64,000 nucleotides of DNA, taken from Nevskia soli DSM 19509 (GTDB taxonomy: Bacteria; Pseudomonadota; Gammaproteobacteria; Nevskiales; Nevskiaceae). Of this stretch, positions 1 to 8,640 are shown in pieces; positions within the stretch are counted from its first letter, which is position 1, and each line of letters begins with the position of its first letter. The translations under genes and the position numbers were made by a program. Under the pieces are notes generated by a model. That model did not search any database. It saw only the letters and a program-made list of their open reading frames with translations, and was not told where the DNA came from. The DNA is taken from the NCBI RefSeq assembly GCF_000711955.1, contig NZ_JONR01000028.1, positions 11,553 to 75,552 of the forward strand. Reading direction: 5' to 3'.

Positions 1-1
1 C

Positions 2-1018
2 AACGTTGCCATTGAGGATGAGCGCGACATGCTGGTGCTTCAAGCGTGGGCGCGGGCAGCAACGGATCTTGGCGCCGCAATCTTCGCCCAACTCAACCAT
101 CCGGGCAAGCAGTCAATGAAGGGATTGAACGCTGGAACAATCGCGCCCTCCGCAGTTCCCTTCGCGAAGGAAATGGCCAGTCTATTCGAGACACCACGAG
201 AGGTCAGCGCCGTTGAAATCGATGACATCATTCACCGGTTCGGCCGGAGCGCGGCCATCTGCAAGAAGGCTGGTTTCACCGGAGTTCAGATTCATGGCGC
301 ACATGGCTATCTCATAAATCAGTTCTTGTCGCCCCATCACAATTTGCGCGAAGACAAGTGGGGGGGTACGGCTGAAAAGCGGCGGCGCTTCCTACAAGCC
401 GTCTATGCTGAAGTCAGGCGCCAAGTCGGCCCCAATTACCCTGTCGCAATAAAACTCAATTCCGCCGACTTCCAGCGCGGCGGGTTCACAGAAGAAGATT
501 CACTCGCGGCGATCCAGTCACTTGCCGATGCCGGTATCAATCTAATTGAGATATCCGGTGGCACTTATGAATCTGGTGTAGCCCGGCCCGTTAAGCCGAC
601 CACGGCGGCACGCGAAGCCTTTTTCCTGGACTTTGCGGAGAAAGTACGCGCTGCAGTCAGAGTCCCCCTGATGGTGACCGGTGGGTTCCGGACCGCAGCC
701 GGGATGAACGCAGCGCTCGGCATTGGAGCGCTCGATATTGTCGGCGTCGGACGCCTCCTTGCCATTGATCCCGATGCACCCAGGGCTCTGTTAAATGGGC
801 GGAACAGCACGCATCTCGTACGACCAGTGAAGACCGGCATCAAGGCAATTGATGGCCTCGGGATAATGGAGGTGTTGTGGTACACCTTGCAATTGAAACG
901 CATCGCCAAAGGTCGCGCACCTCGCCCCAACGAAAGCGGTTTGTGGGCGTTCATCAAAACCATTCTGGGTAGCGGTTGGGGCACTTTCCGTACCCGCCGT
1001 ATGCGCGCACGTGCCTAA
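2..1018 (+). CDS. NADH:flavin oxidoreductase / old yellow enzyme family (5'-truncated by window)
   Basis: This FMN-dependent oxidoreductase of the OYE / 2,4-dienoyl-CoA reductase-like family reduces activated C=C bonds of enones or enoyl esters with NAD(P)H. The frame is open to the window edge, so roughly the first 60-80 residues are missing. Visible hallmarks are AQLNHPGKQ (a strand of the TIM barrel), the motif HGAHGYLINQFLSP with two active-site-type residues, and the phosphate-binding end VTGGFRTAAGM followed by DIVGVGRLLAIDP. No 4Fe-4S/FAD extension follows, so it is a short OYE and not a full dienoyl-CoA reductase. An amidase follows 42 bp downstream on the same strand, probably in one operon. 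The substrate cannot be told. Confidence 0.88.
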   Translation, partial: NVAIEDERDMLVLQAWARAATDLGAAIFAQLNHPGKQSMKGLNAGTIAPSAVPFAKEMASLFETPREVSAVEIDDIIHRFGRSAAICKKAGFTGVQIHGAHGYLINQFLSPHHNLREDKWGGTAEKRRRFLQAVYAEVRRQVGPNYPVAIKLNSADFQRGGFTEEDSLAAIQSLADAGINLIEISGGTYESGVARPVKPTTAAREAFFLDFAEKVRAAVRVPLMVTGGFRTAAGMNAALGIGALDIVGVGRLLAIDPDAPRALLNGRNSTHLVRPVKTGIKAIDGLGIMEVLWYTLQLKRIAKGRAPRPNESGLWAFIKTILGSGWGTFRTRRMRARA

Positions 1019-1060
1019 TCAGGCCGCCGACACTCAAATAGCAAATCCAAACGGAGTAAC

Positions 1061-2569
1061 ATGAATATCGCAGAGAACGTTGTAGCTGACGAGCCCGGCA
1101 TGCAGCTACCATTCCAGTCGGCATCGGATCAGCTCGTCGCCTTGAGCAAAGGCGATATCTCAAGCGTAGAGTTACTCGACCTTTATTTAAAACGGGTTGC
1201 CCTCCATAACAAAGCGCTGAACGCCATTGTTACCTTGGACGAGGAGCGCGCCCGAGCTGCAGCGCAGGCAGCTGATGTGGCTAGAGCCAAAGGTATGTCC
1301 TTGGGACCGCTCCACGGCTTGCCGATCACTGTCAAGGATTCCTTCATGACTGCAGGCCTTCGCTCGACTTGTGGCGAACCTGAGCTCACCAACTACATTC
1401 CTGACATCGATGCCGAAGCGGTGTCAAGGCTCCGTGCCGCAGGCGCGATAATTTTCGGAAAGACCAACGTACCGACCAGCAATCTAGATGTGCAGACGGC
1501 AAATCCAATTTTTGGGGCGACCAATAACCCTTTCGATTTGACGCGCACCCCGGGCGGCTCTGCCGGCGGCGCCGCGGCGGCCGTCTCTGCAGGATTGACT
1601 AGCGTCGACTTTGCCTCAGAAATCGGTGGATCGACACGCGTACCCGCTCACTTCTGCGGCCTTTATGGCCATAAAACGACCTTTGGGGCGATACCTCTCA
1701 CTGGTCACATCGGGTACGGGCCGAAATTACCAGGTCGCCGCGCTCAGCCCGATATGGCCTGCGGAGGTGTGTTGGCGAGAAGTCCCGACGACATCTTTCC
1801 GCTTATCAGTGCGGCTGCTGGACCGCTGGATCGCGACGAAGGCTGGCGCTTCGCTTTTGCTCCTCCTAGAGCGACGGATCTGCGGTCTTTCCGGATCGCG
1901 GCATGGTTCGATGACGAAAGTTGCCCCGTAGACGCTGTCGTGCGCGGGGCCATGGAGGGCGTTATCCAGTTGCTGGAAGGGATTGGAGCAAGGGTCCATC
2001 GGAATCCGAAGCAGCTGCCTGTTCAGCTTGAGCAATCATTCAGGCTCTTCGAGCAATTGCTCTATGGAGCTGTCTCGAATGTGAAATCGACGCAGACCCT
2101 TCCGGTCGTTGCTGCGACCATAACCAGAATGCTCACGAAGCTGGGCGGCGAACCGGCCCGTGCCGTGCGCGGGCTTTTCCAAAGTCACAAAGCCTGGCTG
2201 GGTATGGACGCGACGCGACAGTTGATGCGCGACAACTGGGCGCAGTTCTTCCAGGACTTCGATGTATTGCTCCTCCCGGTGACGCCGACCGCGGCGCCGC
2301 CACCGCACAACAAAATGAATGATCGCTTCGGTCGCTATATCGAAGTAGATGGCGAACGGCGCTCTTACTGGGACCAAGTTAAGTGGAATGCACTGGCAAA
2401 TATCGCTGGCTCGCCCGCCACGGCCTTTCCCGTGACATTCACATCCGATGGTTTACCTGTCGGCCTCCAGGTGATGGGACCGTCTGCGGGTGATTTGACG
2501 ACCCTGCAATTTGCCCGCCAGATCACCCGGTTGGCGGGCGGCTACCGTGTACCGCCCAATTTTGCCTGA
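1061..2569 (+). CDS. Amidase (amidase signature family)
   Basis: Hydrolase of carboxylic amides using a Ser-cisSer-Lys triad. The triad is visible: Lys92 in LPITVKDSF, Ser167 in the glycine-rich TPGGSAGGAAAA, and nucleophile Ser191 in EIGGSTRVPAHFCG. Length (502 aa) is normal for the family. The cytoplasmic protein has no signal peptide. It starts at ATG 1061 after a GGAGTAAC stretch. It sits between an OYE reductase and a decayed SDR. Related enzymes include aryl and fatty-acid amide hydrolases, and the substrate here is not predictable. Confidence 0.9.
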   Translation: MNIAENVVADEPGMQLPFQSASDQLVALSKGDISSVELLDLYLKRVALHNKALNAIVTLDEERARAAAQAADVARAKGMSLGPLHGLPITVKDSFMTAGLRSTCGEPELTNYIPDIDAEAVSRLRAAGAIIFGKTNVPTSNLDVQTANPIFGATNNPFDLTRTPGGSAGGAAAAVSAGLTSVDFASEIGGSTRVPAHFCGLYGHKTTFGAIPLTGHIGYGPKLPGRRAQPDMACGGVLARSPDDIFPLISAAAGPLDRDEGWRFAFAPPRATDLRSFRIAAWFDDESCPVDAVVRGAMEGVIQLLEGIGARVHRNPKQLPVQLEQSFRLFEQLLYGAVSNVKSTQTLPVVAATITRMLTKLGGEPARAVRGLFQSHKAWLGMDATRQLMRDNWAQFFQDFDVLLLPVTPTAAPPPHNKMNDRFGRYIEVDGERRSYWDQVKWNALANIAGSPATAFPVTFTSDGLPVGLQVMGPSAGDLTTLQFARQITRLAGGYRVPPNFA

Positions 2570-2577
2570 GCCACCGC

Positions 2578-3234
2578 GTGGGCAAGCTCATATTCATTAC
2601 CGACGCTGCGGGCAGAATCGGTCAGGCCACAGCTAGGCGCTTCTCCCGCGCCGGCTGGCGGGTAGCAATCAGTGATGTTCATCTCGATGGCCTGAACTCT
2701 CTGGGCGCCGAGCTCGGTCCAAACTTGGCGGCGTCTGTGCTACTGGATGTCAACGATTCGGAGGCAGTTGTGGCTAGCCTGAAGTCGGTCGCGGACAGCA
2801 GCGATGCTGGGTGCCTGGACTTGCTGGCGAACAACGCAGGCCTGGCCTATATCGAGCCATTCCAGGGAAGGCCGCTGGCATTCCACAATTTGCTGGTATC
2901 AGTGAACACCCAGGGCGTCCTGAACTGCACATACTTAGCTTATCCGCACCTGAAGGCGGCCTGTGGCCAGGTTGTTAACTTGTGATCAACGTCCGCCATA
3001 TACGGCATTCCGGGAATGGCGATCTATTCGGCCTGCAAAGTTTGGGTGCGAGGGTTCACCGAAGCCCTCAACCTTGAATGGGAATCCGAAGGAATCCACG
3101 TGTGTTCCGTGATGCCCTCCTTGGTGAAGACGCCCGTGACGCAAGACGTGTCGGGCAAGCTCGTCGAGAGCTTTAGAATTCACTTAACACGCCATTACGC
3201 GCATCTGCCCCCTATTTCGCTGAATAATCCGTCC
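2578..3234 (+). pseudogene. Short-chain dehydrogenase/reductase, interrupted by in-frame TGA and fused 3' to next gene's frame
   Basis: The N-terminal half carries a modified cofactor loop TDAAGRIGQA and the NNAG motif (LLANNAGLAY). Translation stops at TGA 2983-2985, exactly where SDRs normally have the first Ser of an SS(T/A)S stretch. Past the stop the same frame continues with STSAIYGIPGMAIYSACK, including the catalytic Ser and YxxxK, so a single TCA-to-TGA change would explain the break. The SDR similarity ends near residue 205 (IHLT), about 40-50 residues short of a usual SDR. The frame then runs without a stop into the downstream GMC oxidoreductase, which suggests a deletion joined them. 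Start taken as GTG 2578, 8 nt after the amidase stop, without a clear ribosome-binding site. Probably non-functional. Confidence 0.75.
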
Positions 3235-4845
3235 ATGTCTATGACTTTCGACTTCGACTTCATCGTCATCGGGTCAGGCTTTGGAGGAAGCGTCTCGGCT
3301 TTACGGCTCGCGGAGAAGGGATATTCCGTCGGCGTAATGGAAATGGGCCGTCGCTGGGGGCCAGAAAACCTGCCGAAGAATAACTGGGATGTGCGTCGTT
3401 ACATCTGGCGGCCAGGCCTGAAGATGCTCGGATTCTTCAATATCCGCTTCTTTCGCCATGTTCTGGTGCTGACAGGAAACGCCGTGGGTGGTGGCTCAAT
3501 TACCTATGCGAACGCCCTCTTTACGCCCCCAGAAAAGGTTTGGGACGAAGGCTCCTGGGCCGGGCTCAAGGACTGGAAGGCCGTTATGCCCCAGCACTTC
3601 GCCACAGCAGAACACATGCTTGGCGTCACGGAAGTAAAGATCCTCGGGGAGGCCGATCGACGCCTCAAGAAGATGGCTGATCTACAGGGACTTGGCGCCA
3701 ATTACTACGTAGGCCGGGCCGCTACTTTTTTTGCGCCCGATGGCGAACCTGTCGGCAAGAGTTACCCAGACCCCTATTTCGGCGGTGAAGGCCCGGATCG
3801 ATCGACCTGCGTTGGGTGTGGTGGATGCATGGTCGGTTGCCGCTATGACGCTAAGAACACTCTGGACAAGAATTACCTCTATTTGGCTGAAAAAAAGGGC
3901 ACGAAGGTATTTGCCGAAACCCGCGTTGTGGACGTCCGGCCACTAAACGATCAGATCGAGGGCCGGGACGGTTACGCCGTAACCGTCGAGCGGTCCACGT
4001 CCTGGTTCAGACGCCAGCGCCGGGTATACCGGTGTCGCGGGGTGGTCTTTGCAGCATCTTCTCTGGGCACGATCGAGTTGCTGTTCAAGCTCAAGCATCG
4101 TGGTTCCCTGCCAAATATAAGCAACGAACTCGGCAAAGGCGTTCGAACAAATGCCGAATCTGTTGTTGGCATTCGGTTCCCGGCAGGAGACATCAGCATG
4201 TCATCTGGGGTGGCCGGCGGTTCGGGAGTCTACTTCGACGAGCACACCAATATCCAAGCCGTTCGGTATCCTGAAGGCTCGGATGCGATGGGGTTAATGA
4301 TGACCATGCTATCGAGTCCACGGGCCGGTATGGCCCGGCTCCTCACCTGGGTGTTGACCTTGTTAACCCACCCGCGCTCGGCTGCTCGCGCTCACAATCC
4401 TTTCGGTTTTGCTCGCCAGACCGTACTGTTAAACGTGATGCAGGCAATCGATACTTCCATCACTCTACGGCTCAAACGCCCCTGGTATTGGCCTTTCGGG
4501 AAGCTGTTGTGCAGCGAAGGCGAGCCAATTCCAACCTTCATACCAGAAGGGAACGAATTCGCGCAAAAAGGGGCAAAAGCGCTAGGCGGCATCCCAATGG
4601 CGATGATGGGCGAGGTGCTGTTCAACATCGCTAGTACAGCCCACTGCATCGGTGGCTGTGCTATGGCGGCGACGCCAGAACATGGCGTGATCGATCAGCA
4701 ACATCGCCTTTTCGGCTATCAGAACCTCTTGGTTTGCGACGGTTCAGTCCTGTGCGCGAATTTGGGGGTAAATCCGAGCCTCACCATCACTGCCTTGGCC
4801 GAGCATGCAATGTCCTGCGTGCCACCAAATGGTGCCAAAGAATAA
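3235..4845 (+). CDS. GMC-family FAD oxidoreductase, cholesterol-oxidase-like
   Basis: Flavoprotein oxidase/dehydrogenase of the glucose-methanol-choline superfamily, nearest by motif to bacterial cholesterol oxidase-like proteins that oxidise alcohol groups of sterols or other bulky alcohols. The Rossmann motif GSGFGG lies at residues 13-18. A Cys-rich element CVGCGGCMVGC is at about residues 192-202. The C-terminal substrate/FAD domain has STAHCIGGCAM (about 466-476, with the active-site-type His) and the FAD-closing DGSVLCANLGVNPSLTITALAE. Length (536 aa) fits the subgroup. Start is ATG 3235 or ATG 3241. The frame is open upstream into the broken SDR, so a fusion protein beginning at an upstream ATG (for example 3016) cannot be excluded. 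Confidence 0.85.
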   Translation: MSMTFDFDFIVIGSGFGGSVSALRLAEKGYSVGVMEMGRRWGPENLPKNNWDVRRYIWRPGLKMLGFFNIRFFRHVLVLTGNAVGGGSITYANALFTPPEKVWDEGSWAGLKDWKAVMPQHFATAEHMLGVTEVKILGEADRRLKKMADLQGLGANYYVGRAATFFAPDGEPVGKSYPDPYFGGEGPDRSTCVGCGGCMVGCRYDAKNTLDKNYLYLAEKKGTKVFAETRVVDVRPLNDQIEGRDGYAVTVERSTSWFRRQRRVYRCRGVVFAASSLGTIELLFKLKHRGSLPNISNELGKGVRTNAESVVGIRFPAGDISMSSGVAGGSGVYFDEHTNIQAVRYPEGSDAMGLMMTMLSSPRAGMARLLTWVLTLLTHPRSAARAHNPFGFARQTVLLNVMQAIDTSITLRLKRPWYWPFGKLLCSEGEPIPTFIPEGNEFAQKGAKALGGIPMAMMGEVLFNIASTAHCIGGCAMAATPEHGVIDQQHRLFGYQNLLVCDGSVLCANLGVNPSLTITALAEHAMSCVPPNGAKE

Positions 4846-4972
4846 GAGATATTCCGATTCTGCTCGCACTATAACGGCGGGCCACCTTCCACCCCAGCGC
4901 TGCGTTGGCCTCCTGACCTTCCCGCGAATCGCCGGCTTCCTTAAATCTCGCCATCGCTCTGATACCTTATCA

Positions 4973-5332
4973 GATCGCCTCTTTTCCTCCGACGACTGGG
5001 AATATCCGATGCTGTTCCTGTCCCAGAATGGGTATCGGGTTTGCGGCAGAACTATTGGAGGCAAGGTCAGGCAACTGGGATGCTAGCGGCTTACCATGCC
5101 CTGGGCGTGTTCTCCGAAACCGACTTTCGCGACGATCTTGCCAAAACACTGTTCCGGCGCTTGTGGTGCATGGAGCGACGATCAGATCGTTCCGCTGGAA
5201 ATTTCGGCCCAGCTAACCGCCAAGCTCATCCCCCAATCCAAGCTCTTGGTGTACGAAGACGCCTCACAAGGCCTGCTCCACGTCAACAAAGACAAGCTGA
5301 ATATTGACCTGCTTGCTTTCCTCCGGGCGTAG
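4973..5332 (+). pseudogene. Remnant of alpha/beta hydrolase (chloroperoxidase-like)
   Basis: Degraded relative of the intact chloroperoxidase gene at 6946-7950. The first segment (DDWEYPMLFLSQNGYRV, ending near 5041) matches the region before the nucleophile elbow. It jumps directly to RQNYWRQGQATGMLAAYHAL in another frame, so about 130 residues including the catalytic Ser are deleted. A further frameshift near 5155 restores DDQIVP and the C-terminal LLAFLRA before the stop at 5330-5332. A deletion plus at least two frameshifts make it a dead gene. It lies in the 570-bp gap between the GMC gene and the HxlR regulator. Confidence 0.8.
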
Positions 5333-5413
5333 TCAGCGCAGGCGGCAGGAGCTATTCAGAACTCGATGGCCCTGCCGCTTCCTAGAGGTAGCCCTTTCGA
5401 TGCCTCTCTGGCG

Positions 5414-6115
5414 TCAGGCGCGGGAGCGACGCAGATCCTCTCGGATTGTGGGTGCTTCCCCCCTATATCCGAGAATCGCGAAAGCGCGTGAGAATAATGA
5501 CGCGGTCCCTGTCAAAACAGTGGCCAAGCCTTGGCGCCGAGCTTGCGTCGGAGTTATTTCACAAAGTGCTAATGCCGTGAAGGTGCCAAGATTGCATTCC
5601 ACGACCAAATCGACGCCGGCAGGCGCGGCGCCGGATCTGGGAAGAATTTTTCCGTCATTGACCAAAAAATGGAATACCTCGCCGCTAACACGAAATTCGT
5701 ACGTCTCCTGGATTCCGGCACTGGCCGCCGGCGCGGCGGCATCGGCCAGGCCCAAAGCAATCAATTCACCTCGGCCGCTTTGGGGATCCACTCGATTATC
5801 TGTCGGGAGGTTTAGTCCCCACCTGCTCAGCGCGCAGAGGGGCTGCCTGAGTTGCTCTCCGTACTCGGTGAGCTCATACACGGGTACGGCGGCTGGTGCA
5901 GAGAGGATGACCTTCCGCACAACACCGTCGGTCGATAGTGACGCCAAGCGTTCCCCCAAACGATTGGTCCCCATAGCCGGCAAAACGGCCAGAAGGTCCT
6001 TGTATCGCTTTGGACCGAGCAACAGTTCTCTCACTACGAGCATGGTCCAGCGCTCGCCCAGCACGTCCAGAGCGCGCGCAAGGGGACACATTTGTCCATA
6101 CGTCTTGTTCGGCAT
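5414..6115 (-). CDS. HxlR-family transcriptional regulator with C-terminal extension
   Basis: Winged-helix regulator of the HxlR/DUF24 family, which usually controls enzymes dealing with aldehydes, quinones or other electrophiles. The N-terminal domain (about residues 5-100) has the typical opening CPLARALDVLGERWTMLVVRELLLG, followed by the wing region and YELTEYGEQL. A further ~110 residues form a second domain with a fold I do not recognise, possibly SCP2/sterol-carrier-like. Start is ATG at 6113-6115 (MPNKTYGQMCPL). An upstream extension of the frame to 6199 looks non-coding. A 19-bp palindrome at 6405-6423 lies on its 5' side and recurs upstream of the SDR at 11050. This makes it a candidate regulator of those promoters (inference). 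Confidence 0.85.
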   Translation of the reverse strand: MPNKTYGQMCPLARALDVLGERWTMLVVRELLLGPKRYKDLLAVLPAMGTNRLGERLASLSTDGVVRKVILSAPAAVPVYELTEYGEQLRQPLCALSRWGLNLPTDNRVDPQSGRGELIALGLADAAAPAASAGIQETYEFRVSGEVFHFLVNDGKILPRSGAAPAGVDLVVECNLGTFTALALCEITPTQARRQGLATVLTGTASLFSRAFAILGYRGEAPTIREDLRRSRA

Positions 6116-6199
6116 GGAATGATTATCGCCTATCGAAACAATGCCCGGGGCCGCATTGGTCGCTCGTGATCGGGCAGGCAAAGCCTGCGCGGCCCGCAC

Positions 6200-6404
6200 G
6201 CCCGGCGGTTGCGCGGAGGATGACTACAAAGCGAAGCGGCATTGGTTGCACCAGACTACTCAAACTTCGAGAGAGCCCGGAGCCCGATAAGCACAGCTAA
6301 AAGCCGCGGCTCTGGCGCCCCAATTCAGGCTCCGCAAGGGTTGCGCGCGTATCAGGACGCAATTCAAGCCAGATTACCCACCACCATGCAATTGCATTGC
6401 CATG
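6200..6404. other. Intergenic, no gene recognised
   Basis: No supported coding region. With the flanking 6116-6199 and 6424-6531 it forms a gap of about 415 bp between the HxlR gene and the SDR remnant. It includes the AT-rich palindrome listed separately. Confidence 0.6.
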
Positions 6405-6423
6405 ACTATATATTTTATATAGT
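6405..6423. promoter_or_regulatory. 19-bp perfect palindrome (operator candidate), ACTATAT-N5-ATATAGT
   Basis: Perfect inverted repeat ACTATAT/ATATAGT around a 5-nt AT centre. It is placed about 110 bp before the SDR remnant and divergent to the HxlR gene. The same architecture (ACTATA..TATAGT, 19 bp) occurs at 10536-10554 before the paralogous intact SDR. It looks like a dimeric regulator's operator. Which regulator binds is inference. Confidence 0.55.
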
Positions 6424-6531
6424 GCTGTGGCAATTGCAAGTGTAGGCTGAATGCACATCTGCCATCTCTACTGGGCAGCGCTGAGGCCGGCATTCCCTTA
6501 GCCTAATAGAAATTACTCACGAGCAAATAAA

Positions 6532-6735
6532 GTGACATCCACGGCTGAAGAATCCTGGGTTCTCGTGACCGACGTGTCCAGTGGTCTGGGCGAAGAATTC
6601 GCCAGGCAATACGCGGCTCGCGGGCGGCGATTGGTGCTGGTCGCGCCGACTGGAGAAGCTTCAGGAGCTCGCAGCGGAACTGACCTCCGCCCATGGCGTC
6701 GAGGTGATCGTAGAAAGGGCCGGCCTGTCAGAGTC
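6532..6735 (+). pseudogene. 5' fragment of short-chain dehydrogenase
   Basis: N-terminal part of a paralogue of the SDR at 11050-11835. The first ~40 codons (ESWVLVTDVSSGLGEEFARQ) align closely, with the first Gly of the cofactor motif TGASSG changed to Asp. Near 6643 a frameshift occurs: another frame then gives RRLEKLQELAAELTSAHGVE, matching the paralogue. The similarity stops at a 13-G run (6736-6748), after which integrase sequence begins. The catalytic half is absent. A dead gene. Confidence 0.8.
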
Positions 6736-6748
6736 GGGGGGGGGGGGG
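6736..6748 (+). repeat. Homopolymeric G13 tract at junction of two gene remnants
   Basis: Thirteen consecutive G between the SDR fragment and the integrase fragment. Such runs slip easily. Here the neighbourhood is decayed, so phase variation has no evident target and an assembly-length error is possible. Confidence 0.9.
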
Positions 6749-6756
6749 CACGATTC

Positions 6757-6944
6757 GTGAAACTCACAAATATTGTGGCCAAGGGTGCAAGGCCCAAGGA
6801 AAAGACCTACAAGCTTGCGATGGTGGCGGACTATACCCGGAAGTCTTCCCCAACGGCTCCAAGCTCTGGCGTCTGAAATTATTGTCGGGATGACGGCAGC
6901 GAGACCCGGGTTTCTCTCGGCGCCTATCCGGAGGTGTGCTGAGA
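6757..6944 (+). pseudogene. Remnant of P4-type tyrosine integrase, N-terminal arm-binding domain
   Basis: Reading across frames gives KLTNIVAKGARPKEKTYKLA, then DGGGLYPEVFPNGSKLWRLK, then a V-S-L-G-A-Y-P-E-V segment. These are the signature of the DUF4102 arm-DNA-binding domain that opens P4/CP4-57-like integrases. Two frameshifts (near 6812 and 6888) break it. The core-binding and catalytic domains (R..HxRY) are absent, since the chloroperoxidase gene begins at 6946 on the other strand. This is a scar of an integrative element. No tRNA or att repeat was found beside it. Confidence 0.75.
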
Positions 6945-6945
6945 T

Positions 6946-7950
6946 TTAGGATTTCAGGAATGCCAGCAGATCCTCGTTGACGCGATCCCGTTCGGTCAGG
7001 ATCAGGCCGTGTGAACCTTTCTCATAAGTGATTAGTCTGGCGTTCTTCACCAACTCTGCCGAACGCTTGCCCGAAAGCTCGAATGGCACGATCTGATCGT
7101 CCAAGCCGTGGATAACCAGCGTGGGAACTGTGATTGACTTCAGATTGTCAGTGAAATCCGTCTCGGCGAAGGCTCCGATGGCATGATAGGCCGCCGGCAT
7201 GCCGGTCACCATGCCCTGACGCCAGAATTCATCTCGGATGCCCTCGGATACCTTGGCCCCGGCGCGGTTATAGCTGTAGTACGGCATCGTGACGTCCTTA
7301 TACCATTGTGAACGATCGGCCAAGACGGCCTGCCGCATGTCATCAAAGACGGACATAGGCGCGCCTCCTGGGTTGGAAGGGGTCTGTAGCAGGAATGGCG
7401 GAACCGCCCCCACCAGCGCAATCTTACCGACGCGCTTCTGTCCGTGACGACCGATGTAGCGGGCAATCTCACCGCCACCCATCGAGTGACCTATAAACGT
7501 GGCGTCCTTCAGGTCGAGGGCCTCGGCAAGTGCCGCGAGGTCGTCGGCGTAGGTGTCCATGTCGTTGCCATGGCCGGGCTGGCTCGATCGACCGAATCCG
7601 CGGCGATCATGGGCGATGACGCGATATCCGTGCTGCGAGAGGAAAAACATCTGATTTTCCCAGGCATCGGATGAGAGCGGATATCCGTGGCTAAACACCA
7701 CCGCCGGGCCGGTGCCCCAATCCTTGTAATAGATGACGGTGCCATCTGTCATGATGATTGTGTTGGCGGCGCGGCGCGGCGCGCCGCGCCCATGGCTGAG
7801 CGCACCTCCTGTGGCGGCATCGGGCTGTTTGGCGAAGGCGCCCCCTGCCATCCCACTGGAGACAAGCGCCAAGGCCGTGGTGCTGGCGCCCACCAGAATC
7901 TTGCGGCGGGCTAGAAGCCCGACATCATCGCTAAACGAATTTGTTGACAT
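6946..7950 (-). CDS. Alpha/beta hydrolase, non-haem chloroperoxidase/arylesterase type, probable Tat signal
   Basis: Cofactor-free haloperoxidase/esterase family hydrolase. The triad is visible: Ser156 in the elbow GHSMGG, Asp near 285 in HGLDDQIVP and His314 in KGSHGL. The oxyanion HG is at 89-90. The start ATG at 7948-7950 gives an N-terminus with twin Arg (LLARRKIL, residues 15-16) and an Ala/Val-rich stretch ending AGGAFA, so export by the Tat route is likely. The frame extends 13 codons further upstream but lacks a reason to start there. It follows the GST gene by 39 bp on the same strand, suggesting one operon. A broken paralogue lies at 4973-5332. Confidence 0.88.
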   Translation of the reverse strand: MSTNSFSDDVGLLARRKILVGASTTALALVSSGMAGGAFAKQPDAATGGALSHGRGAPRRAANTIIMTDGTVIYYKDWGTGPAVVFSHGYPLSSDAWENQMFFLSQHGYRVIAHDRRGFGRSSQPGHGNDMDTYADDLAALAEALDLKDATFIGHSMGGGEIARYIGRHGQKRVGKIALVGAVPPFLLQTPSNPGGAPMSVFDDMRQAVLADRSQWYKDVTMPYYSYNRAGAKVSEGIRDEFWRQGMVTGMPAAYHAIGAFAETDFTDNLKSITVPTLVIHGLDDQIVPFELSGKRSAELVKNARLITYEKGSHGLILTERDRVNEDLLAFLKS

Positions 7951-7989
7951 TTGTGTTATCTCAAATATTGGAAGTAGGTGAAAAGGCAA

Positions 7990-8631
7990 CTACACGGGCT
8001 GCTTAACGCTCGGTCGATCCTGCATGTGGGCTGCCCAGCCGACGAGAACAGTGCATTCTTCGGGGATCGCGATCTGAGCAAACCCAGCGAACATCAAGCC
8101 ACCCAGGACAGTGATATCCGCCATCGAGAACGTCTTGCCGGCAATGTATGGCTGGGATTTCAGGACCTCATTGAAGTAACGCATGCTTGACACGGCTCTA
8201 TCGCGCTGACGCTCGCCCCATTCCTCGCGACCTACCCATTCTGGGCTCTTGTAGGCTTGAAGTGCCGACCCGAGACCCGGAGTGGCATGATGGAAGTAAT
8301 CACCCACCGAATCGATCAGGATCTCGGCGCGCTTCTGCATCATGTGGATCACCGCCTTCTCGCGGGGGCTCTTCCCGGTGAGGACTGGCATGCCGTCTAG
8401 GTTGTCCAAATATTCGGTGATGGCCGTGCACTCAGAAATTTGCAGGCCGTCATCAAGCTCAAGCACCGGTACGGTACCGGTCGGATTTATTGCGAGGAAG
8501 GCCGGTTGCTTGTGCTCGGCCGCGGGCAGGTCGATCTTGATGAATTCAATCTGGTCACCCAGATTCTTCTCCGCAAGGACTACTCGTATGCGGAAAGGAT
8601 TGGGGAAACCGGGAATGTCGTAAATTTTCAT
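7990..8631 (-). CDS. Glutathione S-transferase family protein
   Basis: 213 aa with the classical two-domain plan. The N-terminal thioredoxin-like domain carries the cis-Pro motif NPTGTVPVLEL and the glutathione-contacting acidic/Ser pair in ISECTAITEYL. The C-terminal helical domain has the conserved MADITVLGG segment (N-capping box/hydrophobic staple region). Cytoplasmic detoxification or glutathione-dependent catabolism is likely, with unknown substrate. First gene of a minus-strand pair with the chloroperoxidase, divergently oriented to a TetR gene with repeats resembling operators between them. Confidence 0.9.
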   Translation of the reverse strand: MKIYDIPGFPNPFRIRVVLAEKNLGDQIEFIKIDLPAAEHKQPAFLAINPTGTVPVLELDDGLQISECTAITEYLDNLDGMPVLTGKSPREKAVIHMMQKRAEILIDSVGDYFHHATPGLGSALQAYKSPEWVGREEWGERQRDRAVSSMRYFNEVLKSQPYIAGKTFSMADITVLGGLMFAGFAQIAIPEECTVLVGWAAHMQDRPSVKQPV

Positions 8632-8640
8632 GGAGAATAC

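Noticed and set aside
2983..2985. TGA as a selenocysteine codon in the SDR
   Set aside because: The position is normally Ser in SDRs, no SECIS-like hairpin was evident, and the gene is also truncated at its 3' end.
5304..6122. 272-codon plus-strand frame across the HxlR gene
   Set aside because: The minus strand encodes a clear HxlR protein. The plus frame is Arg/Ser-rich without homology.
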